Part shown: piece after piece, positions 1 through 11,489 of the stretch
Position numbering within the stretch: the first letter of the stretch is position 1
How the letters are laid out: each line of letters opens with the position of its first letter
Assembly (NCBI GenBank): GCA_013396915.1
Contig: VWZL01002850.1
Coordinates: 1 to 64,000, forward strand
Origin: Stercorarius parasiticus
Taxonomy: Eukaryota; Chordata; Aves; Charadriiformes; Stercorariidae
Direction: 5' to 3'
DNA: 64,000 nt
Program-made: the position numbers and the translations under genes
Notes under the pieces: model-generated
The model's input: the letters and a program-made list of their open reading frames with translations, nothing else
Database searches by the model: none
Told to the model about the DNA's origin: nothing

Positions 1-1577
1 CCCTTTTGGGATAGGGTTTTCCAATTCTTAGCAAGTAGGCCCGGTGTCCTGTAGATCAAACTACGATCATAGAACCCAAAGCCCTGCTCGTAGCACCAGT
101 TTTGGAGCCAGGCCTATAATAATGCTGTTATTAAACATATTAAAAATTATAACCATTTCAATGACTGACAAAACATTGGGTTTTGAGTCCTTAGATATCA
201 AACTAAATCTGTAGCAGTGAAATTGAATCTAGTTTTGCCGAAGGTGACTGGCAGAAGATCTGGTACTAGCTGTCTTCCCAGCTTCTATTTAGAGAACAGA
301 GTAATTTTCCAGTGATGTATTGTCTTGATAAGCATCGTAGGGTGTTTTGGGTTTAGTATATTAGATCTCAAAGAAGCATAAAGAAGGTCACAAATTCATA
401 GATGCCAACGCTATATCAAAGCCTTTTATGTCTTCAGAAATGTCTAACCATAAAGACAGTCAGTGACAATTTGTAGCTTTTATAAAAGTTCTCAGATATA
501 TCAACATTCCCGAAAAGCAAATTTTAAGTTGTATAGTAAACTCAGTTTGCTGTGATAGCAGAGCTGCTTATTTACAAAACTTCTTGCACAAAAATCTGGC
601 CAGGGATTTCAGTCCTATATAAGTTTTTCGTCTATCATCAGACAAAATTTTGTTATAATTGCGGGGGGGGAGGAGCAGACTTAGCAAATTCCAAAGTCAA
701 AAATGAGAACTGAATACAGCTAAAGACAGATGGTGTCTTTTAAAGAGAACGCAGATCTGCTGTTCTAGAGAACAACAGCAGAGGCAACTCTTCTTCAAGC
801 ATCTGCCGTTTTGCACAAACATCAGTTGGTGTTAATGAAGTGAGAGCATGATTCTTCATACTTGATGTCTTGATCCATGTCTTTCAAATGTGTGAGTTAT
901 CAGTAAAACACTTCTGTAACAAATTCAGAAGGCTTCTTGGATACTCTGCTGGATCAGAGTTTGCCTGATAACTCTTGGCTGGCTCTTGACTGCTTTCTGA
1001 GGAACACAAGCCAAAAAAGACATAATTCCAAGCTTCCTCTTTTTGGTCTTCCTTCCCAGTTTCCAGATTTTTTTAATGTGTTATATAGGGATGGAACACT
1101 CATACCAAACCTGGAGAGAAAAGTTTAATAACTTTATACCCAATATTAGTGAGGTGGGCCATCCACCATTAATTGTTTGAAGGAAATGATGGAAAAAAAT
1201 CTTAGGCAGGGTGGAGAGTTCTGCTTTTTCAATATGGAGAGCTAGTTTGGGATATACAGTGATACCAGAGAACAGAATTGCTTCTGCAGGAAACCAATGT
1301 GCTAACAGGCCAATTAAAAAAAAAAATAAAAAAAAATTCCATTGTATGGACCTCAACAAACTTCACTCTCCCTTGAAAGTTTTGTTAAAGATGGGAGTTT
1401 TCTAACCAGAGCTTCAGTATGGGGATTATGAAGCCACAAAGCAGTGGTAAATGCTAGGCGTGTCAGTTCTGTACTATCCACACAGGTTGCAATTCATTGC
1501 CCCTGAGGGATGTAGATAATTTCCCACTTCTTGAAACGTTTTCACCAAAGATTCTATTGCTATGTGTGCTGGGACAG

Positions 1578-1601
1578 ATACATACATACATACATACATA
1601 C
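1578..1601. repeat. (ATAC)6 microsatellite
   Basis: Six perfect copies of the ATAC tetranucleotide. A plausible length-polymorphic marker. Confidence 0.95.
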
Positions 1602-1687
1602 TTAAGATACATACGTACTCCTTTGTAGCCATGCTGGAAGAAATTTTGGAGTATTTTAACATCGTCACCATGGATAGTTTATTGAGG

Positions 1688-1713
1688 TTCCTAACCCTAA
1701 TTAGGGTTAGGAA
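1688..1713. repeat. 26-bp perfect palindrome with telomere-type motifs
   Basis: Thirteen bases on each side of the centre (between 1700 and 1701) are exact reverse complements. The left half contains CCTAACCCTAA and the right half TTAGGGTTAGG. The vertebrate telomere hexamer therefore appears in C-strand then G-strand order. That is the opposite of the TTAGGG-then-CCCTAA order of an end-to-end chromosome fusion, so a fusion relic is not indicated. Confidence 0.9.
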
Positions 1714-4489
1714 GAAGTGTCAGATGTAACTATCACAGTAACTTGGCTGCCTACGTGTTCTTTCTTGCAATGTTGAATCCTACATTCTGAAAGCTTGAGT
1801 CAGTTTCTTTTTCAATAGATGATCCACCTTTTAAAATGTGTAGCTCAACTGAAACTGTGGTAGAGACTGAAATTCAGGATTTATTGTTGATGTGGGTTTT
1901 TTAGTGTTGAATGTTTTTCAAAAGTTCTTCTTTTTCATATGATGGTCTAGAAAATTGCCAAAATACCTTTTTAATACATATTCAACTGAAGAAAACTGCA
2001 TATGTATTTGTAGTCATTGTTATATGTGCTGTCATTATAATAAGACGGTTCTTAAGATACTGCTGCTAGGTGAGGCTGACGCGTGCATGATGGCATGGGA
2101 CATTAAGATGTAACCTGGCTAGAATGTCAAGTGCATTTAATGATAGGCAGGAGGACAAGAACTGTTCATATAGAAGGCGGCTGTCTGCAGTGCTTTCCTA
2201 CCTAAAAATTTCCTACCTGTTAATCCTCAGTCAAGTCTTAATTACTGTACTTAATGGAAGTTCATAGTGACTTTTGATCAGTGCATAGATTTGCCCTAGT
2301 GAGAATTTAAGAAGTTTTTATGGTTAACGAGGCCCTAGAAACTTTGGAGTAGGAGAAAGGAGAGGAAGTAAATTTTTTTTTTTATTATTTTCTGAAGGAG
2401 TTCATATATAAAAATGAAACTCTCATTGGTGGAAACCTTATACCAGGTTTCCTATGCTAAAACATAATGATTGATTCTAACACATTAAGTAGGAGAAAAA
2501 GTATAAACTGACCATCAATAAATAACTTTTTAGTAGTTTTGTGATAATTGTAAATATCTTGTGTCAGATATGAGTGAAATAGTGCAGAAATGTTCTAAGT
2601 GAGGTGCTGACTCTTTCTGTCAAAGAAGTGAACCTCAAACCAATTCTCATGAAACAGACTTTTCAGGTACGTGTTCTGATCAACCTTGGACCGTTGTCAC
2701 CCTTTCATTCCTGAGCACATTCATACTGAGCACAGCCTGCAATCTGGGACCACTCATCCGATGATGCCAAACATAAACTACTAATGTCTAGCTGAACTTA
2801 AGAAATTAAACTGATGTCACTGGAGATTAATCTTTTCTCGTTTGGTTTCATGCTCTGGCTTTATAGGCATCTGCATTTGTCTGAAGACAGGCATCCTTGG
2901 CTGTAGGGTCAGTTAATCTGTGTCCATGCGGTTTCCGTTTATTTTTCATTATGTAGGAACAACCACAAGTAATGGTTTATATGATCTATGTGTAACTAGG
3001 TATTCCATCCTGTCCAGGAGAATGGCCACGCTTCATTGTAGCTCCATTGCTTTTAAACAGTGGAAGCTGCTGACAGCACACCTGAGACATTGAAAAAAGG
3101 TTTGTTCTTATTTATAAGATCCTTCAGGATCATACGTGTCTAAGACATTTGCAAGACTAGCTGAAGTCCAGGACAAAGCGTGTTTTTGATAGCTTCCCTC
3201 TGTCCTTCTGCAGATTTTTTTTTTCCTGCAATCTGGGAAATACTCATTTCAGAGATTGAAATGGTCAGTTCTAGGAATGAACTCTCTTAAGAGACTTCTG
3301 CAAATGCACAGCGCACACATTGTGCTTGCATTCTCTAATGTTAAATGCATTTAATGTTATCTGGCGTAGTCCAGTTCAAATTCAAGAAACGTGTTTATTT
3401 GGGAAAAAATAATTTTAAAAAAAAAAAAATCTTATCCATACTACTTGTTTCTTCCTGGGGTAGGTGACATGCAGTTCATTTAGACACATTACCATGTTAC
3501 TAGAAGGTATTCCACTGCTGTTAAAAGATCTGAATAGACACATGTATAGAATAATACAAGGAAAACCAGTCATTACACCTGGTTGTACAGTGTTCATCTA
3601 CATATCTCGAAATGTGCACAGGGAGATGTCTCAAAAGGAGGATTCTTCTTTACCCATTCCATGTGCAGATTCAGTGACTCAACTGTGTTTGAAAGGATTG
3701 GTCTGTAAAAGTTGAGATTTCCTTTATATGAATGCGTGCAGTGGAGCAGGTACTCAGCTCTTTGGTCTATTAGCATATTGAACAATTTTCCAGATCTCTC
3801 ATCTATCAAAATTCTTTCTTCTGGTTTATCAGAACTCTCCTGTAGCATCTGCTCATGAAGCTCTCGGAGACTTGCACCAAGCACCTACATTATCAGCGTG
3901 AACTGTGCGCTTGGTCATGTTTGAACTGCTTAATACCAACCATTGATTAAATCCCACTGCAGTGTGCCACTGAAGAAGTTATATGCTTGATTTTAGTGTT
4001 GCCGATAGTCACAAAATGGGAGATACAGTTATCATCAGTCTCTGAAAAATATAAGGTGGTAATCTTTGGTAGTAGTGACGTATTTTTCTGGTTTACTAAT
4101 AAATATATGGAAATATTTCTTTGAGACCTATGTGGTATATATGATATTTATGGCTTCTAATGTTTCACGTAGATAAAGATCATCTAATTTATATCTAATA
4201 GTTAAAGCACATCTCAGTATATACCGAAACAGTGCTTTTGTCACGTTTAGTAAAGGCTATAAATACTAATAGGTAAATTGTTTATTTACAAAAACACAGT
4301 TGCAGAAAATATATGAAGAAACAAGGTACCAAAATGGGTTAAGCACTGATGGTCAATCGGCTAATGGTAAATCTGCCTTCTGAGAAAACACTTCAGAAGA
4401 GAAATGCTGTGCTGCAAAGCATCTTGTGTTGTATTACTTCAGTCGTAAACTGATACTGCTAATATTTTCTCTTCATATTTGCTAGTATA

Positions 4490-4784
4490 CATAGAATCAC
4501 AGAATCGCCTAGGTTGGAAGGAACCTTTCAGATCATCTAGTCCAACGATCCACCTAACTCTGACAAAACCCATCACTAAACCATATCTCTAAGCACTGGT
4601 GTCTACCTGTCTTTTAACTACCTCCAGGGATGGTGCCTCAACCACTTCCCTGGGCAGCCTGTTCCAATGCTTAATAACCCTTTCAGTGTAAAAATTTTTC
4701 CTAATATCCAGTCTAAACCTCCCCTGGCGCAACTTGAGGCCGTTTCCTCTTGTCCTATCACCTGTTACCTGGGAGATGAGACCC
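4490..4784 (-). mobile_element. CR1 LINE 3' fragment (about 295 bp), older subfamily
   Basis: On plus it begins CATAGAATCACAGAAT and runs through the usual inverted CR1 tail, including CCTCCAGGGATGG, CCTGGGCAGCCTGTTCCAATGC, and CTAAACCTCCCCTGGCGCAA. The element therefore lies on the minus strand with its 3' end at 4490 and its 5' truncation at about 4784. The internal wording (TTTTAACTACCTCC, GCGCAACTTGAGGCC) differs from the CPGQG-encoding tail of the copies at 14.8, 35.4 and 38.3 kb, so it belongs to a different CR1 lineage. Confidence 0.93.
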
Positions 4785-5039
4785 TAATTCAAAAATTGTT
4801 TTACAATGTGGCAAATCAAGTTTTTTACTGCTGAAATAAAAATCATTCTGTATTAGAAAATTTTAAGATTTATTGGTATAGATGCAATGCTTAGAGGTAT
4901 GTGAAAGCAAGAATGAATCCACAAGTCTTCTGTGTGAAGTTCCTTGTACCCGCTTTATTCTGTGTAAGTTCTTATACTGTCAGCTGGTTGAGTTTTAACT
5001 CATCACCCACTACAGTACTGGCTTTTGATTACTGTTTTG

Positions 5040-5057
5040 TAATAATAATAATAATAA
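5040..5057. repeat. (TAA)6 microsatellite
   Basis: Six perfect TAA units. Confidence 0.9.
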
Positions 5058-5069
5058 ACAACCACTTAC

Positions 5070-5120
5070 CAATATGGATTAGGATCTGGACCTGTACGTG
5101 GATGTCCACTTACTGCCCAT
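5070..5120 (-). other. Candidate 51-bp minus-strand exon (weak)
   Basis: Reading the minus strand, a pyrimidine-rich CTCGCTAATTTCTAG acceptor precedes 51 bases that end in TTG|GTAAGT, a near-consensus donor. One frame is open across the whole piece and gives WAVSGHPRTGPDPNPYW. I recognise no family. Its entry phase does not match the exit phase of the other minus candidate at 6189-6264, so the two cannot be spliced directly to each other. It may be an intronic pseudo-exon. Confidence 0.12.
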
Positions 5121-5953
5121 CTAGAAATTAGCGAGACCTCCCGAAATATCCACTGGGTGAGGAAAGTGAGGCTGCCAAAAGCAATCCCTGACAAAAGCCA
5201 ATGAGGGTGGGAAACAGTCTCTCTAACTGCATTACCAATTTTGTTTGCTTCTTGTTTCTTCTTGTCTCCCCCTGAATAAATTCCTCCCCATTACAGCTCT
5301 CGGGCTGGCTGTAATTCACACAGTCAAATATTGTCTGAAATTTAAGATATTACAGTCCTTAAATCTCTTTGTTTGTGGATCTTAAGTTAAATTTAAACTG
5401 AACTTTTTAACTTCTATGAACTAGTTTTGTGGTAAATAGTCCTAAACTAGCCATTTGGAATGAAGCAGCAGCAATGACTAATTTAAAGGGTTGGTAGTTA
5501 GAATTTGTGGGGTTGTGTTTTTTGTTGTAGCTGCTTTTAACTACAGTAACACTAAAAATAGTTGGGATCAAATGGAAGGGGTGCTTTTGAGCTAATCCAG
5601 AAAGAATTTGTACTATATTTTCACACTTGGCAGCTTTTTCATTATTGTTATAAGTGTATTATAGCTAATGGTTTTTATATGTGTCCTCAGGAACAAATAT
5701 GCTTTTTGTGTTTGTTATTAACAATGAGCATGGCTTTGCTATTTTAATAGTTTACTAAATAGCTTGTGTGTCTGGCATTGTGTTTCATATGTCAGTATAA
5801 CTTTCAAATAGTTACTGTTCACAAATAAATCGGCAATTAAGGTGACCCATGGCATTCTAAAACATTTGCAAATGAGTGTGCTTAAGTAGGCTTGATTGGA
5901 AATTCAATAGTTACTGAAACATTTAGTAACTCCACCACAGCATTCTCTTTTAG

Positions 5954-6154
5954 GTTTCTAGTAGAGAGTATCTTCAAATCTCATACCTTGAACAAAAGTA
6001 CCAAGTTTTTCAGTGGCAGTACCTAACAGTGTGGACACGGGTGAAAAGTTGTTTTGGCGAAGCAAAGGAAGTTGTGTCTGTCAGAATTTGTGAGATATAT
6101 AGAGGGACATCTTGGAAGCTTCTTCCTGTACCAGAAGAAGATGCAGAAAGTTAA
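5954..6154 (+). other. Candidate terminal coding exon (66 codons, unverified)
   Basis: A CATTCTCTTTTAG acceptor is followed immediately by 66 open codons and a TAA stop. The frame starts VSSREYLQISYLEQKYQVFQ and ends LLPVPEEDAES. The composition looks protein-like (four Trp, balanced charge), and it lacks an internal ATG start, as expected for an internal or last exon. An AATAAA lies at 6766-6771, about 0.6 kb downstream. I recognise no domain. Open runs of this length are common by chance here (stop frequency about 6 percent per codon), so the main support is that the acceptor and the frame begin together. Confidence 0.18.
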
Positions 6155-6188
6155 ATAACAGTTGTGATTTTCCACTGACTTAACTTAC

Positions 6189-6264
6189 CTGTGTTGTCTG
6201 ACACATCAAAGTAATTATCATTTATGGACCCGTCACGATGGTTTTGGGTCTCTTCGTATGGTCG
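6189..6264 (-). other. Candidate minus-strand coding segment ending in a strong donor
   Basis: On the minus strand CAACACAG|GTAAGT is an excellent donor. The 76 bases before it are open in one frame, reading PYEETQNHRDGSINDNYFDV and then SDNTG. A TAA at 6265-6267 closes the frame upstream, and I see no good acceptor between the stop and the donor. As an internal exon it is therefore incomplete. It could be a chance match. Confidence 0.12.
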
Positions 6265-6978
6265 TTAATTTGTATTGTTACTTTACATTCACCAGCATTT
6301 TTACATCATGGGAGGGTCGGGGATGTGGCAGAAGGCGGCAGGGAGGTCTTTATCATGTCATTCAAAGGCCCTGGTGGAAAAAAATGGAGTGCCAGCAGCT
6401 TTGGGTCACTAAGCTTCCAAAATAGTACTGGTGCTGAAACTGGAGACTTCAGATCCAAACTAGAAACAAACTACTGGCTTCAGCCTTGGTAAACTGATTT
6501 GTCCTGTCCTCAGCTGTGTATACATCCAGATAGGATGCACTTAAATGCAAATAGAAGTATTTTCATCTCAGGTGAGCCCTTGTGTAAAGAAGGCAAAGCA
6601 TCTTCAGAGATGACTAAACTCAAAACCTGTTTTTCATATAAAAAATATCCGTGCTGGCTCATTTCCTGAGATACAGGTAGTAGTCTTCGAGGTCCCAGAT
6701 TTCCTTTTAACAGTATTTTCATTCATCATCCACAGAGCTTGCTCCCTGCTCTTTCTGTTTCTTTAAATAAAAATTTGGACAATGAACAAAGCTTTTTTGC
6801 TATGGATTTCCTGATTTTAATTTTTTTTTTTTTCCAGCTTGGGTTGGGAGGCTGGTTATTCTGTATTGCATTTTCATTTTGATTGTAGGCAAGCCCATTG
6901 CTGCTGAAAATAGCTCAAATGTGCTTAGAACAAAAACATCGGCCAGCAGCTCAGATTCTTTCTCTTTTTCTTTCGCAG

Positions 6979-7102
6979 ACTCTTGCATGTGAGTTAAATT
7001 AATTTCTTGAGAGAAACCTTCATAAAGGGCTAAATAAACAAGATCTGCGTATACAGAAAGTTCTTCTTCTGCACTTGAGACACAGCTAAACTCGTCTGTC
7101 TG
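6979..7102 (+). other. Candidate noncoding exon (124 bp)
   Basis: A long pyrimidine tract ending TTTTTCTTTCGCAG gives one of the strongest acceptors in the window, and CTG|GTAAGT closes the segment. All three plus frames contain stops within the first 25 bases, so it could only be a 5' UTR or lncRNA exon. On the minus strand the same interval lies inside a 103-codon open frame, where the pyrimidine tract reads as a Lys/Glu-rich KEKEKE stretch. The tract could thus be a by-product of minus-strand coding, or the minus frame a by-product of the tract. Confidence 0.22.
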
Positions 7103-7899
7103 GTAAGTCATATTTTTCTTAAGGATTTGTCTTTCTTCCTGCCCTTATGACTTGCATTCTTGAGTTTCTAATTAGCGTTCAGAGAAAAGCAGCTTCTGTT
7201 TGCTAGTAGTTCTGCTGCATACTCTGTACGAAGACTAATCTGCAAAGGCATTAACAGTGCTGCTTTTGCAAACTTCAAACTAGTACCTATGATTCTGTAT
7301 TCTACTTTGGTATAAGCAGGGTTTTAATTGTTTACCTAGTAGTCTTTTCGAGGTTTGCCGTAATGAAATCATGAAATGTTTTAAAGCAAAACTGGTGATT
7401 GTTCTTGTCTTTAAATTATTTACCTGTTTGAATGTTCCGAATTTAATGAATTAACTTCAGAATTTACGTTACAAAGTATATTCTGTGTCAAGTCAGAGTT
7501 TAAAAATAAACTTTGCCAGCAATTCATTTGGGTCTCATTGCTGGTTTCATCTTGTATTGATAAAATAGGTTCGTGTTATTGATCCAACAGCATATTTTTC
7601 TTGCTGGTGTGCCTGTTTCATAGGGCAGTAAGCATGCTTGTCAGTAGTCTTTAATTTGATAATATAATTCTGTAACAGTTCTAGTCAAGATATTTGTGGC
7701 TTACAGTTTCTTCACGTTTTGATTGTACTGCTTGAAACAAATGGGTTTTTTCTTTGATTATGAAGTGTTAACTGAGGACAACCCAAAGAAAAGAAAGTTT
7801 CATCCTCTACTTTCTATTTTTATTCTTTATTGTGATTAAAATGAATGAAATCTTTGAAGAGCAAAAGATTTCTACTCAGTGCTGTGGCTTTTCTAAGTG

Positions 7900-7932
7900 A
7901 TTGGCTAAGCATTAAATGGCAGCCTATATATA
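7900..7932 (+). promoter_or_regulatory. CCAAT-box / TATA-like pair (weak)
   Basis: ATTGG (inverted CCAAT) at 7900-7904 is followed by TATATATA at 7925-7932. A GC-richer stretch with several CpGs lies just downstream, at about 7933-8010. The 20-bp spacing is shorter than usual for CCAAT and TATA elements. No exon with a clear start is visible downstream. Confidence 0.12.
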
Positions 7933-9677
7933 CCCGGTCCATCTGATCACATACGCTGTGGCGCTTTGCCTTACCACAATTACTGTGCACTTACGTACTG
8001 CGTGCCCTGCTTCTGCATAGCTCATTGTGCAGGCTTTGCTATAGCCCTAACTTTATTTAAAAAATATATTGAAATATAATATGAAAATGTAATGAAAACC
8101 CACGTCATATTTAAAAGTCGTTGTACATTTAATGTGAAGCAGTAGTTACGCATTATATTTTCATAGGAAAAAAAAAAAAAGATCAGTGCCTTTACATAAA
8201 AGCTGTTTGGGGGCTTTCCAATTCATTTGAATTTTAGTGAGAAGCTTTCCAGCTTATTTTTGGATAAAAAGAGAAAATCTGAAGTCTATGTTTACATTTC
8301 ACATAGTTATATCCTTTTGTTAAAAATACAGAATTTAGGGTAGAAATCAGGACTTTTCCTTAACTGTTTTTCAGAAAAAGTAAAACCAAGTCTGGTTCAG
8401 TTGTAATGTTTTCAGTCATGTTTTATTCTGATATTTGAGAATCATGCATCTAACTCTGTTCTTCCTTACAATAGCGGATTTTGATAGTGTAATGTAGGTA
8501 TCCACTTGAAGCCATGGGAATTTCGGTACCAGGCATACTGTGTTCCAAATTCCAAATAAATTATATTCCTGTTGGTTTAGGATTTCCCCTGTTCCAGTCT
8601 TGCTGTTACATATAAAGCTGCTTCCCTGGTCCTGCAGATCAGTCACCCTGTCCTTGTACTTCCTAAATTCTTTTGACCACACTCTAGTGAATACTTGTCT
8701 TACACTGATGGTTTTCAGATAAAAAGAATTTGTCACCTGAGACTTACTTCAGAAGAAGCTGAAGCTTCTGAACTTAGGACACTATAGAGGCCACACTGTA
8801 GTTACTGTTCGAGCAATGTAGAAATTTGCAATCCCTTAACGTGTCCAAAAGACATAGCTGGAGGAGAAATTGCACAAAATTAGGCTGCATAATAGACAAA
8901 ATATTTACCAAGTATTTTCAATTAAAAGCAGTGCTTGAACTGTGTAAAGTAAGGGCCAAGGATGGTCTATTAATGGTTATTTTTTAAATTCATGTAACTT
9001 TGAAGTTCCTATGTCAGACCAAGTTTTTGCTTGGCACTTAATTTTTGACTAATAGATCTGACTTACAGGAACTTGTATCTGGCATGCTAACACAACCCAA
9101 ACTTCAGCTGAGTGAACTTGGCACTCAATTCAACTAAAGGGAGGAAATCTCAGGAGAGCAGTGGAATTTCTTTCTTTGAATAAGTGTACCTCTGCATTCA
9201 CAGGGAACAAACAGTAACATTTTGTGCAGGTTTCTGCTTTTGACAGTGTGTCTTTGTTCACTTCCCAAAGGTGGTGTCAAATACATTGAAAAAAATAAAC
9301 TTTCTTATTTAGATTTTTCATTTTACTTAACGATATGGTCCTAGGGAACCCATTAAGTCTGGAATGGCCTAACACTGTTGTTTGTAATTCTTTGTGTGTG
9401 AGGAATAAAGGCTCGCTCAGAACAATTCAGGTTACATAAATAAACGTGCTCCCTCCTTATGGTCTTTGCGAGCTCAAATAGAGGGGTGGGAGGCAAATGT
9501 ATCTATAAGGATTTTATGGTGGAATTATTTGATCAGAGTGTCTCAGAAAATGTTTCCTTCTTGCCAGTATAAGTGTTCTTCAAACAATGTGTAATATTAC
9601 CGAACTCTTACTTTGAGAAACAATAGATCGTGATAGCTTGCATTTCTTGTCAAGATCTTGATGCTGGTAAAGTTCTT

Positions 9678-9725
9678 AAATTAATATACTATTTAGTTAC
9701 GAAATTAATATGCTATTTAGATACG
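9678..9725. repeat. 24-bp tandem duplication (two copies)
   Basis: Two adjacent 24-bp units (9678-9701, 9702-9725) starting AAATTAATAT differ at only two positions. This is a recent local duplication. Confidence 0.9.
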
Positions 9726-9983
9726 ATATGTCAGTGTTGCCTCCCCTGTGTGGTCTAAGGTCAATTCACTTATTAATGGCAACAGGGTTTTATGGTATGT
9801 GTTCTGTATGGGATTCTGGTCCACGAGCAGTATTCCAAAGTGACAAGATTATATCAGCAAATCATAGTAATGTGTTGAAACTGCATGGGTTTCATATGTG
9901 ACAATGCCGGAGGAGAAAAAAGTGTTTTGAAAACTGGAGAGTAAGACCTGGTGGTGGAGGAAATTAAGCTGAGTGAAAGACAA

Positions 9984-10045
9984 TCATAGAATCTTTACAG
10001 TTGGAAGAGACCTTCAAGATCATCAAGTTCAACCATTGCAGATGC
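9984..10045 (-). mobile_element. Short CR1 3' remnant (about 60 bp)
   Basis: ATCATAGAATC, TTGGAAGAGACCTTCAAGATCATC and AAGTTCAACC follow the CR1 3'-end order on plus, so the element is on minus. Similarity fades after about 10045. Confidence 0.75.
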
Positions 10046-11489
10046 CTCTTCCTTGCACCAGCCTTGGGTTGGGGATATGCCAGATTGGAGGTGCTGAGAG
10101 CATGTGTATTCTCATGCGAGACCTATGAGTTGTGGACTACACTGTTCTCAGATGGCAGTAGATAGCTCTGGAAAGTTTGTGGTGTGATTTTGTATGTAAT
10201 TAGCTGTTTTAGAGGGATGCAATTTTTGCGGCATCCTGGTTGGATTCTATCTGCAGTGAGGTGGCAATGCCTCTTTATTGGCTCCCGGACTTAGGCTCTG
10301 CTCTGACCTTCTGATAGATCCAAAGGAACTAGGGACTGGCAGCATTCCCAGACTCTCACAGTAGCCTTTGCTCATCACCACTGACCTGCAGTTTGGGGGA
10401 AGAGGATAAAATTAATCACTTCATTAATAATCAAGTATAGCAATGAGCATCTCTCAGGATTACTATTTTTAACTGTGATGTCCAAGCTTTTAGTTGCTTA
10501 ACCTTCCTAAAAAAAATCCTGTCTTTTGAGATCAATGTTTTTCATATTCTACAACCTCAAAAGTACTCATTTTCCATCTTTAAAAAATAATAATAATGTA
10601 AAAGTTGGCAGTCAAAAGCAGGTATTTTTTGCATATGAAACACACAGGTAGTTTAATTTTCACTTCTGCCTCGAGCTTAGAGTTTCATTTGACTCTGACT
10701 TGTGTTTGAGTTTGAAAAAGACCAATTTGATAATAAAGTTGCATGATACATAGTCGAGAGTTTTCCTGTTTAGCCACCTGTGTGCTTCTACTTTAAAGAG
10801 AAAAGTGTGCTTATGTACCATCTCTTCCTAAGTAAGCACTTAACCATACATCTAGTAAGTATGCTTTAGTCTGTTTTCACAGTGGCTCGCATAAGGCATT
10901 ACCTGCTTATGTTTGTATGTAAGACTGCATTTGTCTCCGTATATTAGTGGCTTAAGAACTAGTGTGTTTCATTCGTGGCTTATGTCCCTAAATGTTTAAT
11001 GCTGTTAAGAAGGCTGTGTTGCCTTTACAGCTGGAGGCAACTTGAGCACTTAGGCTGCTTCCACACTTGAGACTGCTAATGACTTGTTCTGCAGAAAGGT
11101 TTTTTTGTTCCCTATAAAAAAATCATTTGGTGTAAACGCATTTGAAAAGGAACTAACCTGGTGCAAAGGAGACACTTAACATGCATATCTTCCCTAGTCA
11201 GTGTTTGTCACCAAAGTAGTAGCGGCTCCATCCTTTTGAAGATGAAAGTCTGTTCAAGAAGTCTCTCAACTTTGGAAGTGCTCCATGAGGCACCTGTGTA
11301 GGATTCACTCACTTGTGGGATTCATCTCAATAGTGAACATCAAGTGCACTAAGAGGTGAGCTGCGACTGGATGCAGCAGAACTGTATGTGTGACCCTGAA
11401 CATCTGTCAGGTCTCTAGATCTTCTGGAAAGCAGCAGATTTCTTCTCGGAAGTAGAAGTGAGGACAGCGGAGATAATTAGTATTTATCT

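Larger units (their letters stand above)
1..4489. other. Unique noncoding sequence, left end
   Basis: No transposon was recognised in this stretch. It holds an (ATAC)6 microsatellite, a 26-bp perfect palindrome at 1688-1713, a T11 run at 2373-2383 and an A13 run at 3417-3429. Between about 3464 and 3884 both strands are open: 83 codons on plus and 97 codons on minus. Neither has a convincing pair of splice sites and I recognise neither product. Confidence 0.6.
4785..9983. other. Unique sequence with many open frames and splice-like sites
   Basis: No transposon was seen. Contents include a (TAA)6 run, candidate exons on plus (5954-6154, 6979-7102) and minus (5070-5120, 6189-6264), a 103-codon minus frame at 6800-7111, a 106-codon minus frame at 8416-8736, a CCAAT/TATA-like pair at 7900-7932, and a 24-bp tandem duplication at 9678-9725. 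The signals on the two strands conflict, so no gene model is proposed. Confidence 0.5.

Noticed and set aside
1688..1713. Ancient telomere-telomere fusion
   Set aside because: The hexamers are in CCCTAA-then-TTAGGG order, the reverse of a fusion, and only about two units exist per side.
3464..3884. Overlapping open frames on both strands (83 and 97 codons)
   Set aside because: No convincing splice pair for either, and openness on both strands argues for chance.
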